Part shown: positions 35,901 to 51,120 of the stretch, in pieces
Position numbering within the stretch: position 1 is the stretch's first letter
How the letters are laid out: each line of letters begins with the position of its first letter
Source of the DNA: Epiperipatus broadwayi
Lineage: Eukaryota; Onychophora; Udeonychophora; Euonychophora; Peripatidae
Direction of reading: 5' to 3'
Length of the DNA stretch: 64,000 bases
Assembly: GCA_028023455.1 (NCBI GenBank)
Contig: JAQFVV010000042.1
Coordinates: 7,215,922 to 7,279,921 of the forward strand
Notes under the pieces: model-generated
Told to the model about the DNA's origin: nothing
The model's input: only the letters and a program-made list of their open reading frames with translations
Databases searched by the model: none
Made by a program: the position numbers and the translations under genes

Positions 35901-38900
35901 TTTATAAATAAATAAAATATGTTATTTTTCTTGCATTCTTGGGTCATTTTCTTTTACTTTTGATTATACATGAATGTATATTAAAAAGAGCAATTGTTAA
36001 ATGTTGGCATTACAATTGTATATAGCAAAATGTTTTCTATGCACAATTAATAAAATGTCATTCTTAATCTAATATTTAGCCTCATTTTTAAATTAAATGT
36101 ATTAAAAATAAAACATTCTAAATAATTGAAAAATCAATATTATGACAGCCTCATTTCTTAGATATTTTTATTTAGGAACTCATTAAATAAGTTTTACAGA
36201 ATATTTAATTTGTCAGTTTTATTAACTAAAAATTTTCTTTCTTACAGAAAGAAATTATGAAAAAATATCCATTAATTTATTTATTACTTCAATGATAAAT
36301 TTTTTTATAATATTTAGTATAATTTTTGATTTTTGAAAAATCTTTTGTTAAGGGTTTTTTTTTACTTGTGTGTGTGTGTATAAATAAATTATTTTTATTT
36401 TAAAAAAAGAATAGATCATTTTGTTATTAAATTGATATTATCTAATTATTGTGGCATAAACTTTTTTGTTTAAGTTTTAAAAGAGTTAAAAATATCTAAT
36501 GTATATTTTAAAGTAATATGAACCATAATGATTGAAGGTTATAATTAATAATTATTTTTTTTTAAAAAAGCAGTATGCAGTATGCCATTAATAACATTAA
36601 ATTCAATGAAGAAAAAAATGAAAATGAAATGATCAGATATTTTACTTACATTTTAAAAGTATTTCTTATAATAAACTTTAAAAAAAATATTTGTTTTTCA
36701 GTATGTGAATTTCATTTTTGATTTGTTTGTATTTCTTAGATATCACAGCTAGTAGATTACATAATTAGCACAAAGTTTCAATAACAAATATGTTTTTCAT
36801 TCATGTTAATTTCCATTTACTTTAAAAATTATTAGCTCTGACACTATATTAAATGTTCTTTAACATATTAATATTTATAACTCTAAAAATAGATTCAAAA
36901 TGCAAACTGTACTTATATTAAAGAATAGTGCTGTATTATAGGCAGTGATTATATAAATTATAAAAATAGCCATTTAAATTGTGTAGAGTGTTTACTAACC
37001 ATTGATAAATTTTTTACCAACATTTATCCTGGATTTAAAAATAAATATTTAATTATATAATAATAAATTTGAATTTTTGATATTATTAAAATAAATGTTT
37101 ACATAATGGAATGAAAAATGAAATATATATGGACGATTTTTTTATTTCTCTGAGCATTTTCTATTACATTTATTTGACTGAGTATTAATTCCATTTGAAA
37201 AACATTTTTTTTTAAATTAATGTTTTCTGCTTTTAAGAAATATATTTGCAAGAAAAACTGCAGAATTAATTGTAAAGTTTTATTTTTCATATTGTTTCAA
37301 CTTTTGTTTAAAATTTTATATTTAACTTCAGATATAAATTATTTCTTTATAAAAGGTGAAATTTTGTTTAATAATTTCTAAAATTTAATTATTTAATAAC
37401 ATAAGTAAAACTTTTCTATTTCTGAAATAACTTGGTCTGAGTCATTCATTGCTTTTTAATAATATAGATATGTCATTATTTTTTTTAATTTTAACTTATT
37501 GATTGCACAGTCAAATCTTTTGATGTGTGATTGTTTTACATTGTACTTTATATGTACATAAAACAAGGAAAAACTTGTAATTTAGAAATTAACAATATTA
37601 ATACTCAAGTTGAGAATATAGATATTTTAATTATTCAAAAGGGCATGGGGAGGGGGGTATTTTTAAAATCTAATCAAAATGTATATTATAAATGTTTGCT
37701 TTATTATTATTATTATCAATTAATATTTAAAGAATTAAATAACTAAAAATAGCATGAAAACAATACACAGCAAACAGTGGTCAATAGAAAAATTAAAACT
37801 TTAAACCAAAGCGCAATATACAGATGCTCAGGTGGCCAATCAAGATGAATTATATTAATTATCATATTAATATTTTGTATTAAATATGACGATAAAACGA
37901 CAGGTTTGGTGAAAATTAGCATTATATTACATTCATAATTTTTATTTTTAGCTAACGCAGCAACATTGATCTGACAAACTCAAATTAGTTTTGAGATATT
38001 TTCTCCAGATAATAATATCTAGATAAATATCTATACTACATGACTACATGTAGGAAAGTTTTAAGTCTGCTTGAGACCTGAAAAATATTTCAGAATTCAA
38101 TCAGCTAACCATTTGTAATCAGAAACATTTCAAACACTTAGAGAAGGTTGGAGTGCTAAAATTGGAAATAATATTGGAGAATAAGAATAAGTAACAATAC
38201 ATATATAGTTTGGGGAAAAGAATGGGTTCCATGCAAGAATAGATTTTACTTTAATTAAATGTGATTGGCTAATTTGAAACCAATGATATCTAAAGGATTG
38301 CAAAAAAAAAAAAAATCAACATGATATAAAAACATAGAATGCAAAAGATGTCTTACAAATAAATAGATGTCATGTTATATTTTCAGTAAAGGAATTTAGA
38401 TTTGGATTATATCTTAGTGATTGCGAATATTATATTGAAATGCAAAAGTCATACTCTGGAATTAAAGTATATTTAAAAAAGCAGATTTAAAGAAAAAAAA
38501 AAAAATCAAGTAGCCTTTAATCTTTTTTTTTAAGGAAATTAAAATTATGGATAAGAAAACAAAATTAAATTCAAGAGTCAAAAATTTCAACAAAGCTTTA
38601 GGAGAAGTTGGTATTGAAATTACACCAGAAAACATTGAAATCAAAAAAAGCAAAGACTGAAGGCACATTTTAAAATTTATAGCAAAGTGTAGTGAGATAA
38701 AGAAGTCAGGAAAAGTGACAAATTGGAAACTCACTTTAGAATATAGAAAAGTATCATTGAGATACATAAATCCAAAGAAATATACAACACAGTAAAAACT
38801 CATTGAAAATGGCAGCAAAAAACAGGATAATGGAAAAATATAATAAAAGTAAAATTTTCAAACAATAATTGAAGTACTGTTCTGAATTATATAAAATAAA

Positions 38901-40954
38901 CTGAAGAAAGACTATCAGAGAAATTAATAAAAGACATTAGAATAATGATTGGATTGAAAAAGAATAATACCCTTCGGAATGATTTTTTTTTTTGTCAAAT
39001 AATTTTTCTAAATTTGCAACAGTGTGGTAAAACATCTTTGTGTTGTTTACAATCTGAATTAATTTTAATAACATTTTTCAACAACTTTTTTTTGTTTTTG
39101 ATTTTCTGTGAATAGAATTATTTGATTATATTCTATTTTATGCTAATTTATCATCTTAAAAGTGCTCTGTACAGTGGTAGATTGATGAATTCAAAAAATA
39201 AAGTCCTCAGGTCATTTCCCTACTTAAACATCATTTGAAACAATGACAAAGAATTCAAATATCATTTTTATCTATAAAAATATTTCATATGTATAAATAT
39301 ATATTCCTGAATTTATGGAATGGCCACACATGTACAAAATAGTTATTTTTAAAATTTCTTTCAAAATCTAGAGAAATAGTTAGAATGAGTATATAGATTT
39401 GATTTTTGTAGTATTATTTATTTGTCAATAAATATTTAAAAAACTATATATTAAGTTCTCTATCTGAAAACAAGTGGATCATTGTTAATGATAGTTTTAT
39501 CTTATTGCTTGATAATCTCTTATCGCAAATAATCATAGCATATTTTTTGGAATTATATTTACTTTAATGAGCCCATTATATTATTAAGATGAATGATATG
39601 TATATGACAGACAATCTCTTTTCAAACAGTAGATCTCATAAGATAGTGCTCAACATAAATTAGTTCATATCACTGAAAGAAAAAATCATAATATATTTAG
39701 TATAAAGTATACTAAAATATAATTATTTTAAAATTAAATTTATATTTTATTTAATAACTAGTGCTAATATAAACATGAATTGTCTGTCATACACAAAATT
39801 ATAAGGAGCCTCAAGTGACATCTGGGCCACATGTTATCCATGCCTGATATATATATATTTGAATAATTATCTAATAATTTTTATAATGTATTTCATAGTT
39901 TAGGTTATCTAATTTTAAAATTTGAACTTTATAATTTTATTAATTTTTTTTATCATTTGCTTTAGTGTTTGAAATTATTATTTACATCTGTAGATGTTGA
40001 AATAATATTTCTATTATTCAATATATTACAATGTACCTATTATAAGTAATATGGAGTATTATGATTGCATTTTTATCAATAGTAGTACCTTAAACTGCTT
40101 GAAATTTGGCATGAATTACTTTAAAGAAATATTAATGTTTATAAATTATTGCAATGCTTGAACATGTTAAATTATTTTTCAGATTTAAAATACAATAATT
40201 TTTACTTCAATCTCTTGAAAAAAATTCTTTTGCTATTAAAATACATTCAGGTAGGATATTAAATAAAGAGGAGGAAGAATTTTAATCAAAATTTTTGTCA
40301 CTAACAAATATTGATACTTGTTGAAATGAATAAATGATAGCAATTTCCATTAAGCTTGTTATACCAATTTAAAATAATTTTATTGAAATTATAATAGTTT
40401 CCTCGTATTTGCAGTTCAAAAAAAATATTTTTTTAAAAAATTAAAAATTAATTTAAAAACGTATATTTTCTAAATTTTAATTTTTTGATTTGCTGCAACC
40501 AATGCAAATGTAACAAACTAATAAGATCAGTAGACATTTAACCCTCTCATTGTAAACCTAATGTTTTTAATATATGTATATTCAATACTAGTGACAAATT
40601 TCATTTTCCAAGCACAGAGAACTATTTCATATTAAACAATTGATGGGAAAAAATAAGTGTTTTTATTTAAATGAGAGCATTTTAAATTATTGTGAAATGC
40701 ATTTAGACCTGCTGTGACATCACAAACGCATGGGAGAAATAGCCACGTGTGTGTGTGTGCTGAAAATCAGATATATTAGTCTTTAACCGGATTAAAGTTT
40801 ATATTTGTTCTAGAGAAAATCTTTAGTTTAATAAATGATTAGTAATAATCATTACGTGCTTATCAAAAAATTGATAACGTAAAAGTTGGGAGAGGAGTAA
40901 ATTGATGCTTGAAAATAAAAATGAGACAATTTGCTCTACACAAATACTCTTCAT

Positions 40955-41045
40955 GTAATAAAGATATATATGAGAGATGATGACCTGGCCCAAGTGATGA
41001 GTGCTGGTTTAGTACGAAATACACCTTGGGGGTTATTTGTCTTTT
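40955..41045. repeat. Fragment of TIR family A
   Basis: GAGATGATGACCTGGCCCAA followed by GTGATGAGTGCTGGTTTAGT matches the right half of the family seen at 2,981-3,275, 29,930-30,065 and 55,899-56,592. The terminal repeats are not preserved. Confidence 0.7.
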
Positions 41046-44000
41046 ATTGTATCTTTATTTATATGAAATTATTTATGAAATAAAAAACAATGGAGAAATA
41101 TGGAAGTTGTCTATCTATAAAAAAAATTAATAGTATCTATTAATGTTTGTATTTTTATTACATATTCTTTGCATTACAAAGTCTCTTTTTTTTTTCAAAT
41201 AAAAAAAAAAGATTTTTAAATATCGACATTTAATGATAACTTTTTTTTTATTTATTAATGTGGTTTCGATTGTTTACTTGTGGGATATGATCTTAATGTG
41301 CTTTAAGTACCCAATTTTAATCTTGTAAACTTTTTTGTCAGTATTTTAACTTAAAAATAATTTTATCAATATTTTTTTTATAAAAATACTTGCTTTATCC
41401 ACAGTTTTGCTCACATTAGTAGAATAGTAAAAAGTATAAAAGAATATAATGCAGTTGATAATTAAAATTTATATATTCTGAGTAATAGAAATGTTTTAAT
41501 ATTTTATTATCCAAATTTCATTTTTGAGTTTTGATGTATTGAATATCAAATAAAATTTTCCTCATCAGTTCTCTCCATTTGTCTATGTGTACACTTGTGT
41601 TAATAGAATGTTTGATAATTAAAATATATTTATGTACTCTATTTTTTAATATAGTGAAATTTTCCCTTGCTAATTCTCCATTTCTCTAACTATATCCTTA
41701 CATTAATAGGAAGTTTGATGACTAAAATATATTTACTTAAACAAACTTCAAGTTTTGTTCTGGAAGGTGACTTAACTTTGCTGTATATCATTAAAACTTA
41801 TTTAATTTTCATTATAAGGCTATCTTATTTTCTAATTGTTTTAGTGTTCACATGAATGATATTTATAATTTTTAGAAATTCCTCTTTATTAATTATAATG
41901 TTTCTCATTGTTTATGATCCAATCCTAGTTTTTGATCTATATCAATTATGGGCACACCTCGCTTATTTAATATAATTATTTATTTACATCATGTATGGAA
42001 AATATTGTCCAAAGTATTGTAAGTGTATTATGTTTTTAAATAATAAAGCATTCTAAATTGTGATCCCTAATTATGCAGTATAGTTCAGTTATATGAATTT
42101 AGATACACTGAATTCTATGAATCAATTTATTGTCCTAAAAACAAGTGAAAAGTTAATAGCATCTAATCTGTAAATGAATTTGTATTAGTGCTAGTAATAA
42201 ATTAAATTAAGATGTAATTATGTAGAACAATTTTTTTATGTGAGGCATATAAACCTTGCATTATTAGCAGTTCAAAATGATCTAGGAACCACATTCATTG
42301 TATCAATATTTACTACTTCAGCTATAAGCTATCCAAAAAATATATATTAAAATTCCTAAATTAGCTGGAATAATGTTTTAATTTTATGCTTATATATGTG
42401 TGTGTGTCTCTGTGTTAATTTTTGAGAAACAACAATCATTTCCTTGCCTCATACAAAATCTTTTGCAAGACTCTTCACTTATTTAATCATATGTACTTTT
42501 TTTGTCACAGCAGTTTAATTAAGTCAGGTTAAAATATGTTGGCTTTTTTTTTTTTAAATTTAAAATTTTATTTGAAATGGTTTCAAAATATAAAGCTAGT
42601 GATTATATTAATAAGAATACATTTGATTCTTGAATGAATGAAAAGAAGAAAAAAAATTGTAGAATTTTAAAAAATTGAAGAAAAAATATGTAAATTTTAT
42701 TTTTTTGAAGGAGTATAGACACATATACACATAATTTTTACATTATATAAATACATTTTGTGTTCTTCAAATTTATTATTTTATTGCCCTTTTCATAATT
42801 GTATTTTACTTTTTTTTAAAATTATTTTTATTGATAATCTTAATTTGTATATATATTGCAGTCTGTAAATTATGTTATAGATACATGTGTATATATGTCA
42901 GATATGTTTGTATATATGTATCTTTAAAAGTATTTGCTGTAGGCATATGATATGGGTTTTATATATATAATGTAATTTATAAATTTATAGTTTTCTCATA
43001 ATAAATGAACATTTATGTATAAAAATCTTTAATATGCTAAATAAAGCTTATTAAATGAAATCAACAAAGAGTTCATAAAATAAATAATGAATTTAATTCA
43101 TTCTTAAGTAAAAATATAAGATATAAACCACTCAAGAGTGAGCTATAATTATTTCTTTATTTAGGGGAGAAATTTGGAAAATGAACTGATTGTGAGGATT
43201 CTTTTGTTAATATCCATCTTTAGTATATAAAAAAAATTAATTATGTTTTATAAAAAAAAAAGTATTAAAATAATATGCAAAAATTGTGTACTGTTTATAA
43301 TTAATGATTTGTAAAAGTACAAAAATAAAAATAGGTCTGAAATATTGTAAATTTAAACAAGTTATATTTATATTTTGTTATTAGTGTAAATGATTTTGTA
43401 TAAAATTTGCAATACTTTTATTTATAATTTATTCAGTAAAAATAAATATTGTAATATTTAAGAATGGTTTAATTTAAAAGAAAAAAAAAATATAAAAACA
43501 AAATTTGTTTAGAATGGTTAAAATAATTAACTTAAATTTTGAAATTTTATAATCCAATAAACAAACATCTTCAGGAAATAAATCTGAAATAGATAATAGG
43601 ATTTATTTATAAATATACAAAAATGTAGTAAGGTAATTAAATTGTAATGTGAAAAGCAACATGGGATTAAAAAACAAATGTGTTTATATTTAGTCTTGAC
43701 TGTTCCTGGATTCAAATATTAAATATAATTGGTATTCCTATGGAAAATAGTGGTCTCCAAAATTCATATAGACTGTGTTCGTGAATAATTTTAATGATAA
43801 GCAAAAGTTCCAGTTCACAGTTAAGCCAGTGGTTGCCATGAAATAAAGACGGCCTGATAAACTATGAAAAAGCTAAAGTCTTACAGGGAAAATATTATAC
43901 TACATCTCAATAAACACCAAAATATATGGCTGAATCACCCAATTGTGCTAGTTGTGATAATGCCTTAGCTCCATAGTTTTGTCTTTAGATTTTGAATATT

Positions 44001-47000
44001 TCTTATGGTGTTGTCTACCAAATAGAAAATACCTGCCTGTGTAAATCTCCAAGTGATATGGTAAAAACATCAGCGATACTACTCTTAACGTGGAAAAGTT
44101 AAATAACCTGAAAGCAATAATTGTATGAAACCAAAAAAAGAAATAACTTATAAGGAAGCAAGAACTATAAATAACTGAATACCAGGAAGCAATTTACTAT
44201 GTCTATCTACTTATTTAAACAAATTGATAAATTCAAAGTTGTTTTCAAACCTGAAAAGTTGCAATTAAAACTCAAATGCTAAAAACCTAGGTGAAAATGT
44301 TTAATTATTGTTTTTTCCAAGCTTTATAATGTATTCTTTATTAATTTTGATTGTATTTAAAGTTGTATTTTATTTATGTATTTAATTATTGGATATTTAG
44401 TGTTTTATGAATATTGGAATTTTTTTTTTTTTCTCTTTTTATTTATTAAAACATGTTCATTTAGTAAGAACATGAGCCTGCACTTCAATATGAAGAAATG
44501 GGAGTAAAAAATTGATTTGCACTTAACCATAATTATTTTCATTATTGTTTATCTTACCTAAAATAATTATTTCAGTATAGATTGCCTTTCTTACAGGACA
44601 TGAGAATTTTTTGTGTGTATATTTTGGGTTGAAATAGATCAACAAATAAATATGGAAAACATTATGATATTTAATAATGAATGTATTTAGTTTTAAAATT
44701 AGTATGTTGACATATGACAACAGATTAAAATGCTTGTATTTAAGTATTTAAATTCTTATTTAATAGTTCATTAAATAATCAATTTTGTTAAGTTTGAAGT
44801 TTTTTTAATTCTTTGTAATTTTTTCACTGTTATTTGAAGTACACAGTGTTAATAGGTATAACTAATGATAATCCGATATTTATTTTTATACTTAGTGAAT
44901 TTTAGTTAATTGTCATAGTTGGTAAAGTTAGCATTATGAGAAACAGTCAAATAATGTTTGATATGCACTTAGATAAAATAATTGTGACATTTTTATGGTC
45001 TAATAATTAAAGCTAATAATAATGAATTCAGTCAACATCATCATCAATAATAAATTCAAGCCATTACTCCAAAGTCACTTTTTGGTTGACCTTTAGAAAG
45101 AAAATTTAATGATGTACTTTTATGATGTATATTTATGGAGTTTTTATTTAGACATATTAAAATATGGTTATCACATAACAAGCATGTTTGTGATTATTAT
45201 CATTTATCTTGCCCATATGGTTTAATAGTCTCTTTAATGATAGCTCCATTGAATTTTGTGATATAACATTAATCTTATGAATACATACTGACTCCAATTT
45301 AATTCCATTTTGATATACCTAATAGTTATATTTTATACTGTTACATTTGTTGCACAACATAGTGATTCAAATTAACTCTATTCATATGCAATTATATCAT
45401 GAAATATATATCCAGGAATCAATAAATGTAATTACATTAGGATATTTTAATTTTTTATTTCATCTCACTTTTTATCAATCTTACTGATTCTTAATTCTGT
45501 TACATTTAGCATACTAATGTGTAGTCAGATCTCAGAGAGATAATTAGAATTATTTATTTTTATACATCCCCTGTAATTCAATTATAATGTATATATATAT
45601 GTGTGTGATGAAACTGTAAACATATATATAATAATACAAAAACAATATGTTTTGCAAACAAAATATGAGCAATTTTCCATTAATTTACATTCCTTCAGGA
45701 GGCTTGAAGCAAAATATAGTCGATGCAGAAGCTCCAATATATATACTTGTTTAGATATAAAGCTTTTTTTTCCTACTTTTGTAAATATGAACAGATTTGT
45801 TTCAAGTAATATTTCATAATTTATTCTACTATTCTCTATGTGCTAACTGATAATGTATTTTTTTTCAATGCTCATTTGAAGTAGTTTACAGATGACCCTG
45901 CAACCTTCAGCATTATTTATGATTTTTCTTTTTGTCACAAGCAGTAGATTTAGATTCCATTTAGTTACTATAAAAGTATTAAGAATATAAAAACATATTA
46001 AGCATAATGTTTATTAACTTTATACAATTCAGACCATTGCCAGAGAATACTGTAAATATAATGACACTTAATGGCATTAATGAATACTGCTGAAGATACA
46101 TGTACTGTAATTTAAAAGCAGCATCAGTACAATCAAAATCATTATAAGGTATTACTATATTTGGATTTGGGCTTTGGGGATAAACTATTGAAAAACTTTG
46201 TGAAAAAAAATACTGAAGAAATGTTCAGTGGACCAATCATAAGACAAAAATAACTCTCCACTTCACTGCCATCTAATGTAAGTTTGAGTAATTAGTAATA
46301 TGTTATTATTATCAACTGTTCATAAATTAAAATGTCACAGTCACAGTCTAATACTTATGAACAATGCACACATATTTTCATATTCTTTGAAAGTGAACCT
46401 TTAATAATATTAGCTATTGTTTAGAAATGAAAAAAATAAACACTTCTTTTATTTAAGCATTTTGTAAATTTTTTCATTTAAGCATGAAAGGTCAGTAAAT
46501 ATATACCTTACAAACAACTATAAAAAGCAAATTGAGTGTAATATTCGAAGACAAACAAAATACTAATTTTTTAACATAATTTTCAATGAAACTGATGTGC
46601 TTGTTCCTTTACTTTACCAATCTTTTGAAACACACATAAATATTTATTGTCTTGGTCATTTGCATATTGTTTTTGTTTTCAGTTTCTTTCTCATCAGTAA
46701 AATAATTACTTTAAAATGGTCTTGTATAAAACCAAACGAATCACCATAGTCATAAATTAGAACTACAAGTTAAATGTTCAAGAATATCCCATTTCAATTC
46801 TTCTGTTATATGGGGGTATAGTATTGTCATGGTGCAAACAGACCTTTATAATTTCTATGATTTTTTTTCTCAAAATTTCAAGTGAACTTGGTATTTTGTC
46901 GCAGAAGTTACAATTTCATTACACTTCTAAAAGTGGGCCAAATATTTAATCCTGAAACGTAACTTTAGATGTTATGTAATCATAAACTTCATAGTGCTGG

Positions 47001-47470
47001 CAAGAATTTCGATAATTCCATTGTATGCTCTGATTCAATTTGGTGATAAAGGTATTTTCCAGTAACAGTCCTAATAAACATATCTTTAAGTGCAGATTCA
47101 TTCTACCACTGCACTAATACTCACAGGACACTAAATTCTATTAGAAATATGATATTTGAAATACTATATGCCTTTTTTAAAAATGTTTCATGTATGGTAA
47201 TGTACAATGTAAATATGATCATTCAGAGAAAGTGCACGTTAAATGTCATGGCAATGAAAGGGATAAAAAAAATGAAAATAATGTTCTGAATAGTTTACAG
47301 ATTTGGGTATTATCTCATAAATAAAATATGTCCTTTTTGGGACAAGCCAAAATTTGTAATGGATAGTATAAAATAATAGACTGCTCATCATACTAGTTAG
47401 TCAACTAATATCATAAATGGAATTGACTATCAGTAAATGCCCTCACGTTAACTAACCATAAATGTAATGA

Positions 47471-47510
47471 AAATATTGTAACTGAGCAGAAAATATTGTA
47501 ACTGAGCAGA
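47471..47510. repeat. 20-bp tandem duplication
   Basis: AAATATTGTAACTGAGCAGA occurs twice head to tail at 47,471-47,490 and 47,491-47,510 without differences. Confidence 0.95.
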
Positions 47511-49971
47511 GTTAGCTGGCCTGCAAATGCATAATTATTTGGACAATTTCATATAATAAATATAATTATAAACCATGTGTTTTTCTCTTTGTATGTATTA
47601 CATATTTGTACAATCTAAATATACTGAATAAATGTCATATTCAGGCTATATAAAGTATAACTAATAAATAAATGAATTGATTACATATGACTTTATAATA
47701 ATTTATATCTACATGTATAATGGACTCATAAATTTTTAAAAAGGAACTAGTGGGTACATAATGAATACTCTTACTTGACAAAGAAGATAAAATTCATTAA
47801 ATAATGTTTTACTTGATAATGAAATATAACATGGGATGTAATATAGGATAAGATAAAATAGTTTTATAATGATTCATGCAATAGTAAATCAGTCAGTTTA
47901 ATAACAATTATAAATTTATTAAGATCAACAATTTATTTATGGTGATTGATTAAAAGAAACAATAGTTTATAACAGAAATTAACATCATATAATGTACATT
48001 TATAATTCAACCTCACTAGACTATGATTAGATATGACATAGTTTATAATTAAATTTGTAAATGCGTATGAAAGGAGTAACTATGGATTTTCCTATCATGC
48101 AAATAAAAATAAAATGTATAGAAAATTTTTAATATTATCTTTTAAAAATAATAAAAATCAAATAATATTTTTTTTTATAAAGTAATTTATAATTCAAACT
48201 AAGTTATGCAAATACTATTTATATTTTAGTTGATCTTTTACTTTACTTGATTGTTATTATTTAAGTTATCGAATGACAAATTTAGACTGCATTATTACCA
48301 TTTTTACTTTTAACTGTTGTTGATAAGTAGTTTTTTTTTATCTGAGAATCTGTTTCTATTAGCATGTATTAAATGTAGGTTTAATTTTTTTTTCTCTTGC
48401 AGCAGTTCCTTTTGAATCTTCCTTCATGCTAACTCACATATAATGTTATCCAATTATTTTTCTTTTGTTGATAGTGCAATTTAAGTAGTTTTAGTAGTCT
48501 TAGATTTGTGGTAGTCAGCCTAGACATCAAACAAAGAAGAAGCTTTCATTTCCCCTTTCTCTAAGTTATTTTACCCACAGTACATGTTTCTTTGCTATTA
48601 GTTCAAAATTATTTATAAAATAAGGTGAGGTTAAAACCTTTTTTTTAAAAGGAAAGAAGTAGGGATTCTTCCTTCTGAAATTATGTCTGTTTCTACAGTA
48701 GTAGGAACATTGCAATCTATATTTTAAACACTAGTTTTGAACATGTGATTCTTCCTTCTAATTTTAATAAAGTATTGTTGTCATCCTATATAATTTAACA
48801 AAATATATATTTTTTTCATTTTAATAAATAAGTGATTTATTTATTCCAGATCTATTCAAAATAATAACATATCTTATTAAACATATGGCCTTGAATTGTT
48901 TTCTTTATTTAGCCACTGTTAAACTATAGAAAAATAACAAATGAAGATATGTGCTCATCATAATATATTTAATTATGCAAAATTTTATTGATCACATTCA
49001 TCGAATAAATCAGTGTTTGCCTGTATTGCATTTTAAAAACTTTATTTATGTGTCAAAATTTAAAGTGTATATAATATTTATAATAAATACATTTATGTTT
49101 TTGTAAGTAGGCATTTATTAATTATTATTATTGAAGAATTTATGCTGATACAGACAATGTAAATGTATACTCAGAAAATATTTAAATATATATATATTTT
49201 CAGATAATTAAGTATTTTTAGATGTTATGTTAACCCTAGTAACATATGCTTCATAATGATTAACTTGGAATTGTCTTGTAATCAGTCTATTCAAGCTTAA
49301 GAGCTAATTAAAAAAGAATATTTGATTGATTTAATTTGTCTCAAGGGATTTTTTCTTTCTATCCCAATGAACAAGTTTTTTATTTTAATTTTCAAATATA
49401 ATGACCTTTTTTAAAAGTGCTAAATTTAATCAATTCATTTAAAAATATCTATAACCATTTATAGTACAATTGTATAAAATTTAAAGGCAGTATTTGTTAT
49501 TAATAAATAATGCAGGACACTTTTCTCACTGTAGAAGAAAAATGCATATTGATTTGATTTAACACATTGTCAATCATATGGCCTATTCAGATTTGTTTAT
49601 TTTTTAGCTAACAATTGCTAAATATACATTTACCAATCATTATTGAATTGGCTATGGAACTAATAATTCTAAGATTACTTGAGAAATTCTCCACTCTCCA
49701 AAAAATGATTTAACTGGATTTGAAAATGTTATTACATGACATAAGTGTGCTAATCTCTAAAAACAAAACGTCATAAATTCTAAATCTATTTAATTAAAGT
49801 AAAATGCTTAGTAATGCTTTTATAATAATATATGTTCTTATAAGATTAAATTGATTATCTGCAATAGTAAGTAATATATACTTATTTATGTTTAAAACTA
49901 ATCAGTGGTTAAATCCATTTTATATACTATTTAAGGGTATAATTTTATATAAAGGAGTTTGCTATTAACTG

Positions 49972-50268
49972 AAAGGAGACCCTTTGATTCCTCTTGGAGG
50001 CCTTAAAGGAACCGAGCAGGGCAAATTCCTAATGTCGACTCCATACGTTCTTGTCATTGCAGCTGTTATTACTATGTGATTATTCATATAGTATACGAAC
50101 ATGGATGGGCTGCTCACCAACACGCATTAGCCAGCGTGGTGAGTTTATTGGCTTTTTACCTCTGAGTTTAAGATCAAGAAACACCATGGTCTTTCTTCTC
50201 AGTGCCTGATAAGGCAGAATGAATGTTTGTGTAAATGATAAATATTTTTCCAATACATATATACAATT
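49972..50268 (+). other. RTE 5' UTR with hairpin
   Basis: GC content rises sharply at about 49,972 (GAAAGGAGACCC). At 50,113-50,143 the sequence CTCACC-AA-CACGC pairs with GCGTG-GTGAG around the loop ATTAGCCA, a stable hairpin. The untranslated region ends at the ATG of the endonuclease frame. Confidence 0.6.
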
Positions 50269-51120
50269 ATGACAGACAAAAATAAAGCATGGCCCTTATT
50301 CCCAGGAGGCTGTAAAGTCACCAACCAAGGCAGCGGTTGGTGGCCGAAGGCGGAGGGTGCTAAGAATTCCCTGATTGCAGACCCAGGCTGCCATTTGATG
50401 ACTTTTTATTTAGGTACTTACAACTGCAGATCACTTTCAAGTGAAGGAAGATTGCAAGAATTAGAAGAAGAACTGTCTTATATTAAATGGGACATTATTG
50501 GACTTTGTGAAGTTAGAAGAAAAGGAGAAGAAACAATTGATTTAAAAAGTGGACATATACTCTATTATAAAGGCACACATATTGGAAATACAAGTGGAGT
50601 AGGATTCATTATAAATAAAAAGTGGAAGAACAATATTGTGGAGATTGATGGTGTATCGGACAGAGTGGCAAGATTAGTTATACAACTTAATAGCAGATAC
50701 CAAATGCAGATAATTCAGGTTTATGCCCCAACAAGTTCTCATAGTGATGAAGTAGTAGAAGATTTTTATATGGATGTACAAAAGGCTTTTGATCAGAGTA
50801 AACAACATTTTAAAATTGTTATGGGAGACTTTAATGCTAGAATTGGTAGACAAATGAAAGATGAAATTGCTGTAGGTAATTTTGGTTATGGTAATAGAAA
50901 TGAGAGAGGACATAGACTTGTGGAGTTTGCAGAAAAAGAAAAACTTTATATTATGAATTCATTTTTTGAGAAAAATGTTAAAAGGAAATGGACATGGAAG
51001 CATCCAAATGAAGGTACAGCAGAATTGGATTATATTTTGACTAACAGAAAATACATATTTCAAGATTGTAATGTTCTTAATAAATTTAACACAGGAAGTG
51101 ACTCGATTAGTAAGGTGTAA
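50269..51120 (+). pseudogene. RTE endonuclease domain (APE type)
   Basis: This 283-codon frame encodes the nuclease that nicks the target DNA to prime reverse transcription. Motifs in order: LGTYNCRSLSS (Asn52), IIGLCEVRRKG (catalytic Glu81), VYAPTSSH (Tyr152), VMGDFNARIG (Asp187, Asn189), ERGHRLVEFAE, and AELDYILTNR (Asp254). The expected terminal SDH box reads TGSDSISKV then stops. The next frame, overlapping from 51,071, resumes with RLVRCKLRV, so a small deletion (about 2 nt near 51,105) removed the catalytic His from this frame and separated the nuclease from the RT. The first ~47 residues (GSGWWPKAEG) precede the domain; the ATG at 50,269 is the first in frame after the UTR. Confidence 0.9.

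Larger units (their letters stand above)
32901..49970. other. Long gene-poor AT-rich region
   Basis: About 17 kb with no convincing gene. The short open frames here (for example 34,698-34,898, 37,531-37,746, 41,667-41,855, 45,601-45,819) are low-complexity and unconnected. Patches at 38,000-38,820 and 43,740-44,250 are slightly more complex and may be decayed transposon pieces, without a recognisable motif. Individual repeats inside this region are listed separately. Confidence 0.5.

Noticed and set aside
43740-44250. Slightly more complex stretch that might be a gene fragment
   Set aside because: All frames are short and no motif or repeat partner was found in the window.
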